DNA of 64,000 bases from Arenibacter arenosicollis (GTDB taxonomy: Bacteria > Bacteroidota > Bacteroidia > Flavobacteriales > Flavobacteriaceae), in NCBI RefSeq assembly GCF_014397245.1, contig NZ_JACLHY010000016.1:52059-116058 (forward strand), written 5' to 3'. Shown here in pieces: positions 61,887 through 64,000 of the stretch (its first letter is position 1; each line of letters opens with the position of its first letter). Made by a program: the position numbers and the translations under genes. A model generated the notes under the pieces. It was not told the origin of the DNA. It worked only from the letters and a program-made list of their open reading frames with translations, and ran no database searches.

Positions 61887-62330
61887 ATGAATCATATGAA
61901 ACAATTGTCAATTTTACTTCTGACCCAGATTATGCCATTTAGTTCTTGTCAAGAAGAAAAAACTGATAATCCTGAACAATTAAAGTCCGTTTTAATTGGA
62001 TATTTTAACGGAATTTAAACAATGGATTTTAAAAAAATGCGAGATTTGACAACTGACGACTTTATTATATATGAAGATGGAGTAGTTTTTAACAATGACA
62101 GTATTTTCAAAATGATGAAGAGTTTTCCAAAATATACAGCTGAATATGAATTTGAAAATCTGAGAATTAACGTGGATAACAATTCTGGTAATATCAATTA
62201 TTTTAATCACGCAAACTTTGTTTTTAATGACACAACTAAAGTTAAATTTGACTGGTTAGAAAGTGCTACTTTTAAAAAGATTGACGGAAAATGGAAAATG
62301 GACTTTTTACATTCAACAGTAAGAAAGTAA
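61887..62330 (+). pseudogene. NTF2-like lipoprotein gene interrupted by in-frame TAA
   Basis: ATG at 61887 (or 61896): MKQLSILLLTQIMPFSSCQEE, a lipoprotein signal, then ADNPEQ-like text (TDNPEQLKSVLIGYFNGI). TAA at 62016-62018 interrupts, and the same frame continues TMDFKKMRDLTTDDFIIYEDG to a stop at 62328-62330. The joined product reads as a ~146-aa NTF2/DUF4440-type lipoprotein, where YFNGI(x)TMDFKKM is a normal continuous helix. AAA or GAA to TAA explains it. The second half could start at 62022 without a signal. It is bounded by GTTGTGTGC and GCACACAAT motifs. Confidence 0.78.
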
Positions 62331-62339
62331 AAAAATACT

Positions 62340-62497
62340 GCACACAATACCGTGTATAATTCATTGCTAGTACTCGCTTACTTACGAAAATCCACCCAGG
62401 CCCAAAAGCGTGGCAGGACGGATTTTCTATTCGGTTTGTATTTGCTGAATTAGTTGCTGAAACACGCAACGAAATCATACACAAACACGTTATGTGC
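62340..62497. repeat. 158-bp imperfect palindrome, attC-like candidate
   Basis: Begins GCACACAAT (62340-62348) and ends GTTATGTGC (62489-62497). The outer arms pair imperfectly (ACCGTGTATAATTCATTGC with GCAACGAAATCATACAC). The inner arms are a perfect GAAAATCC (62386-62393)/GGATTTTC (62420-62427). The size and extended hairpin design resemble long attC recombination sites of integrons, and it separates two unrelated genes. It does not strictly match GTTRRRY, so this is a candidate only. Confidence 0.5.
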
Positions 62498-62526
62498 TAT
62501 TACTAGAAACCAACCTCTAAACTAAA

Positions 62527-63858
62527 ATGAAAAGTAAAATACTTATATCAATTCTTATATCAGGATTTTCAATTGGGACAGCTTATTCGCAAAACTTAAA
62601 CAAACCAAAACTTGACAGTTTATTTGATATTCTTAAGTCAAAAGATAAAGCAATGGGAAGTTTAACAATTTCAAAAAATGGAACTCAACTTTATAGCAGA
62701 GCTATTGGTTTCAGTTCTATTTCTAAAACTGATACAGTTCTTGCAACTCTAAACACGAAATACCGCATTGGTTCAATTTCAAAAATGTTCACCGCAACAA
62801 TGATATTTCAGCTTATTGAGGAGGGAAAGTTAAACCTGAACACAACACTGGATGACTTTTTCCCTAATCTCCCAAATGCTAATAAAATTACAATTAGCAA
62901 CTTACTTAATCATAGAAGCGGACTATATAATTTTACTAATGACCCAGATTATTTGGCTTGGATGACACAACCCAAAACAAAAGATGAAATGCTCTCACTC
63001 ATTTCTAAATATAAAGTTGATTTTAAACCAAATAAGAAAGCATCATACAGTAATTCAAATTATGTCGTTTTAGGATATGTAATTGAACACATTACAAATC
63101 AATCTTATTCTAGTAACCTAGGTGAAAGAATTACTTCTAAAATTGGACTTTCTAATACTTATGTTGGTAATAAAACCAACATTAATCACAACGAAAGTTA
63201 CTCTTACCAATTCATAAATAATTGGGAACAAGAATTGGAAACAGATATGAGTATTCCAGGTGGCGCAGGCTCAATTTTATCAACTCCCTCCGATTTGAAT
63301 AGATTTAGTGAGGCATTATTTACACTACGATTAATTTCTGAAAACAGCCTAAGTAAAATGACAACCATGACCGACGGATATGGAATGGGAATGTTTCAAA
63401 CACCATTCTATTCTAAAAAAGCTTTTGGTCATAGTGGCGGTATCGATGGATTTGCTTCTAATTTAGCATATTTCCCTAAAGACAGCTTAACAATAGCATA
63501 CTGTACAAACGGCCAAGTATATCCTTTTAATGATATTCTAATTGGAGTTTTAAGTATTTGTTTTAATAAAGAGTATTCATTTCCAACATTCAACACTATT
63601 ACGTTAAAGACCGAGGATTTAGATAAATATTTAGGTGTTTATTCTAGTAAAAAAATGCGATTAAAAATCACAATAACAAAAGATAATACATCACTTATAG
63701 CTCAGGGGTCAGGACAACTATCATTCCCATTAGAAGCTACGGAAGAAAACAAGTTTAAATCTGATAAAGTTGGAGCGAAAATGGAATTTAATCCAGAAAA
63801 AAATGAATTAATTCTAGAACAAGCTGGAGGTAGATTTTTATTTAAAAAAGATAATTAA
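62527..63858 (+). CDS. Serine hydrolase (class C beta-lactamase/PBP-like)
   Basis: 443 aa. Signal peptide 1-~22 (FSIGTAYSQ). Catalytic motifs: S83-I-S-K86 (GSISKMF), Y174-S-N176 (YSNSN) and H302-S-G-G (GHSGG; the KTG-box position). C-terminal ~80 aa beta domain (TLKTEDLDKYLGVYSSKKM). The class C beta-lactamase-like family includes D,D-peptidases, esterases and other serine hydrolases; resistance activity should not be assumed. It is flanked by GTTATGTGC (62489-62497) and its exact reverse complement GCACATAAC (63861-63869). The AT content is high, more so than rlmF, consistent with acquisition as a cassette. Confidence 0.92.
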   Translation: MKSKILISILISGFSIGTAYSQNLNKPKLDSLFDILKSKDKAMGSLTISKNGTQLYSRAIGFSSISKTDTVLATLNTKYRIGSISKMFTATMIFQLIEEGKLNLNTTLDDFFPNLPNANKITISNLLNHRSGLYNFTNDPDYLAWMTQPKTKDEMLSLISKYKVDFKPNKKASYSNSNYVVLGYVIEHITNQSYSSNLGERITSKIGLSNTYVGNKTNINHNESYSYQFINNWEQELETDMSIPGGAGSILSTPSDLNRFSEALFTLRLISENSLSKMTTMTDGYGMGMFQTPFYSKKAFGHSGGIDGFASNLAYFPKDSLTIAYCTNGQVYPFNDILIGVLSICFNKEYSFPTFNTITLKTEDLDKYLGVYSSKKMRLKITITKDNTSLIAQGSGQLSFPLEATEENKFKSDKVGAKMEFNPEKNELILEQAGGRFLFKKDN

Positions 63859-63860
63859 CA

Positions 63861-63885
63861 GCACATAACACAGGTAACCGTTGCA
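63861..63885. repeat. Cassette-end motif after the serine hydrolase
   Basis: GCACATAAC (63861-63869) is the exact reverse complement of GTTATGTGC at 62489-62497, 3 bp after the stop codon. It continues ACAGGTAACCGTTGCAC. It appears to start another repeat element; the remaining sequence is too short to see the full palindrome. Confidence 0.5.
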
Positions 63886-63915
63886 CAACCCTATAATTTA
63901 TAAAATATCGATGCC

Positions 63916-63947
63916 AAAAGCGGCCTTTTAGGGCCGTTTTGTTTTTT
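63916..63947 (+). terminator. Intrinsic terminator after the serine hydrolase
   Basis: AAAAGCGGCC/GGGCCGTTTT hairpin (one bulged G, loop TTTTA) followed by GTTTTTT. Lies 58 bp after the stop codon. Confidence 0.75.
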
Positions 63948-64000
63948 AAACGAACGTGTTGCCACTCATTTTTATAGTGCCAAAAAGGAAGCAAATAGAC

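Noticed and set aside
62527..63858. Beta-lactamase resistance gene
   Set aside because: SxxK, YSN and HSGG are shared by many peptidases and esterases; there is no specific resistance signature.

Overview
The window looks like part of a chromosome from a marine member of the Bacteroidota, most likely Flavobacteriaceae. The evidence is low GC, almost no Shine-Dalgarno sites, promoters of the Bacteroidota TAnnTTTG type, many Bacteroidota lipoproteins and secreted proteins, and many secreted carbohydrate-active enzymes including a type I sulfatase. I saw no rRNA, tRNA, CRISPR array, transposase, integrase, phage gene or SusC/SusD pair.

Layout. 1-8.1 kb: end of a DUF1080 hydrolase, a His-rich beta-propeller, a MarR regulator with two visible operators, the threonine-catabolic pair tdh-kbl with a divergent Lrp/AsnC regulator, and a 2-hydroxyacid dehydrogenase. 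8.1-18.4 kb: carbohydrate genes (alpha/alpha-toroid lipoprotein, tandem alpha/beta hydrolase, secreted propeller-like protein, heparinase II/III-type lyase, SnoaL-like protein, YiaK-like diketogulonate reductase, TIM-barrel lipoprotein). 18.4-31.4 kb: a mosaic accessory zone of small unrelated genes (AraC, DUF1398, SRPBCC, AlkD-like, PLP decarboxylase, DUF2200, IorAB-type molybdenum enzyme, DUF4019). They are separated by dispersed structured repeats, including a family of about 200-240 bp with terminal inverted repeats. 31.5-33.4 kb: a sulfatase and a small partner. 33.4-35.7 kb: two arrays of an unusual repeat on either side of a DUF4242-adenylate cyclase fusion. 35.7-43.1 kb: Gfo/Idh/MocA enzyme, DUF2490 plus PiT-family permease, GIY-YIG-like protein, polysaccharide deacetylase, MscS and CorA. 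43.2-60.6 kb: a second carbohydrate region (sugar dehydrogenase-PKD-cytochrome c protein, DUF1080, GH32-like enzymes, toroid glycosidase, SulP permease, diheme cytochrome, CIA30, sialate O-acetylesterase, nitrilase). 60.9-64 kb: rlmF, then two genes bounded by cassette-like inverted repeats.

The likely joint theme is extracellular breakdown of anionic or sulfated algal polysaccharide (lyase, esterases, sulfatase, deacetylase, GH32) with uptake or handling of released ions (PiT-type and SulP permeases). This is inference from families.

Most striking: (1) four small genes are each broken by a single lesion, three by an in-frame stop and one by a 1-nt frameshift; (2) a MITE-like repeat family, one copy of which abuts a 49-bp exact duplicate of the DUF4019 gene start; (3) a segment running from the 3' end of the TIM-barrel gene is repeated upstream of other accessory genes; (4) genes at the right end lie between GTTRTGTGC and GCACAYAAY motifs, like gene cassettes.
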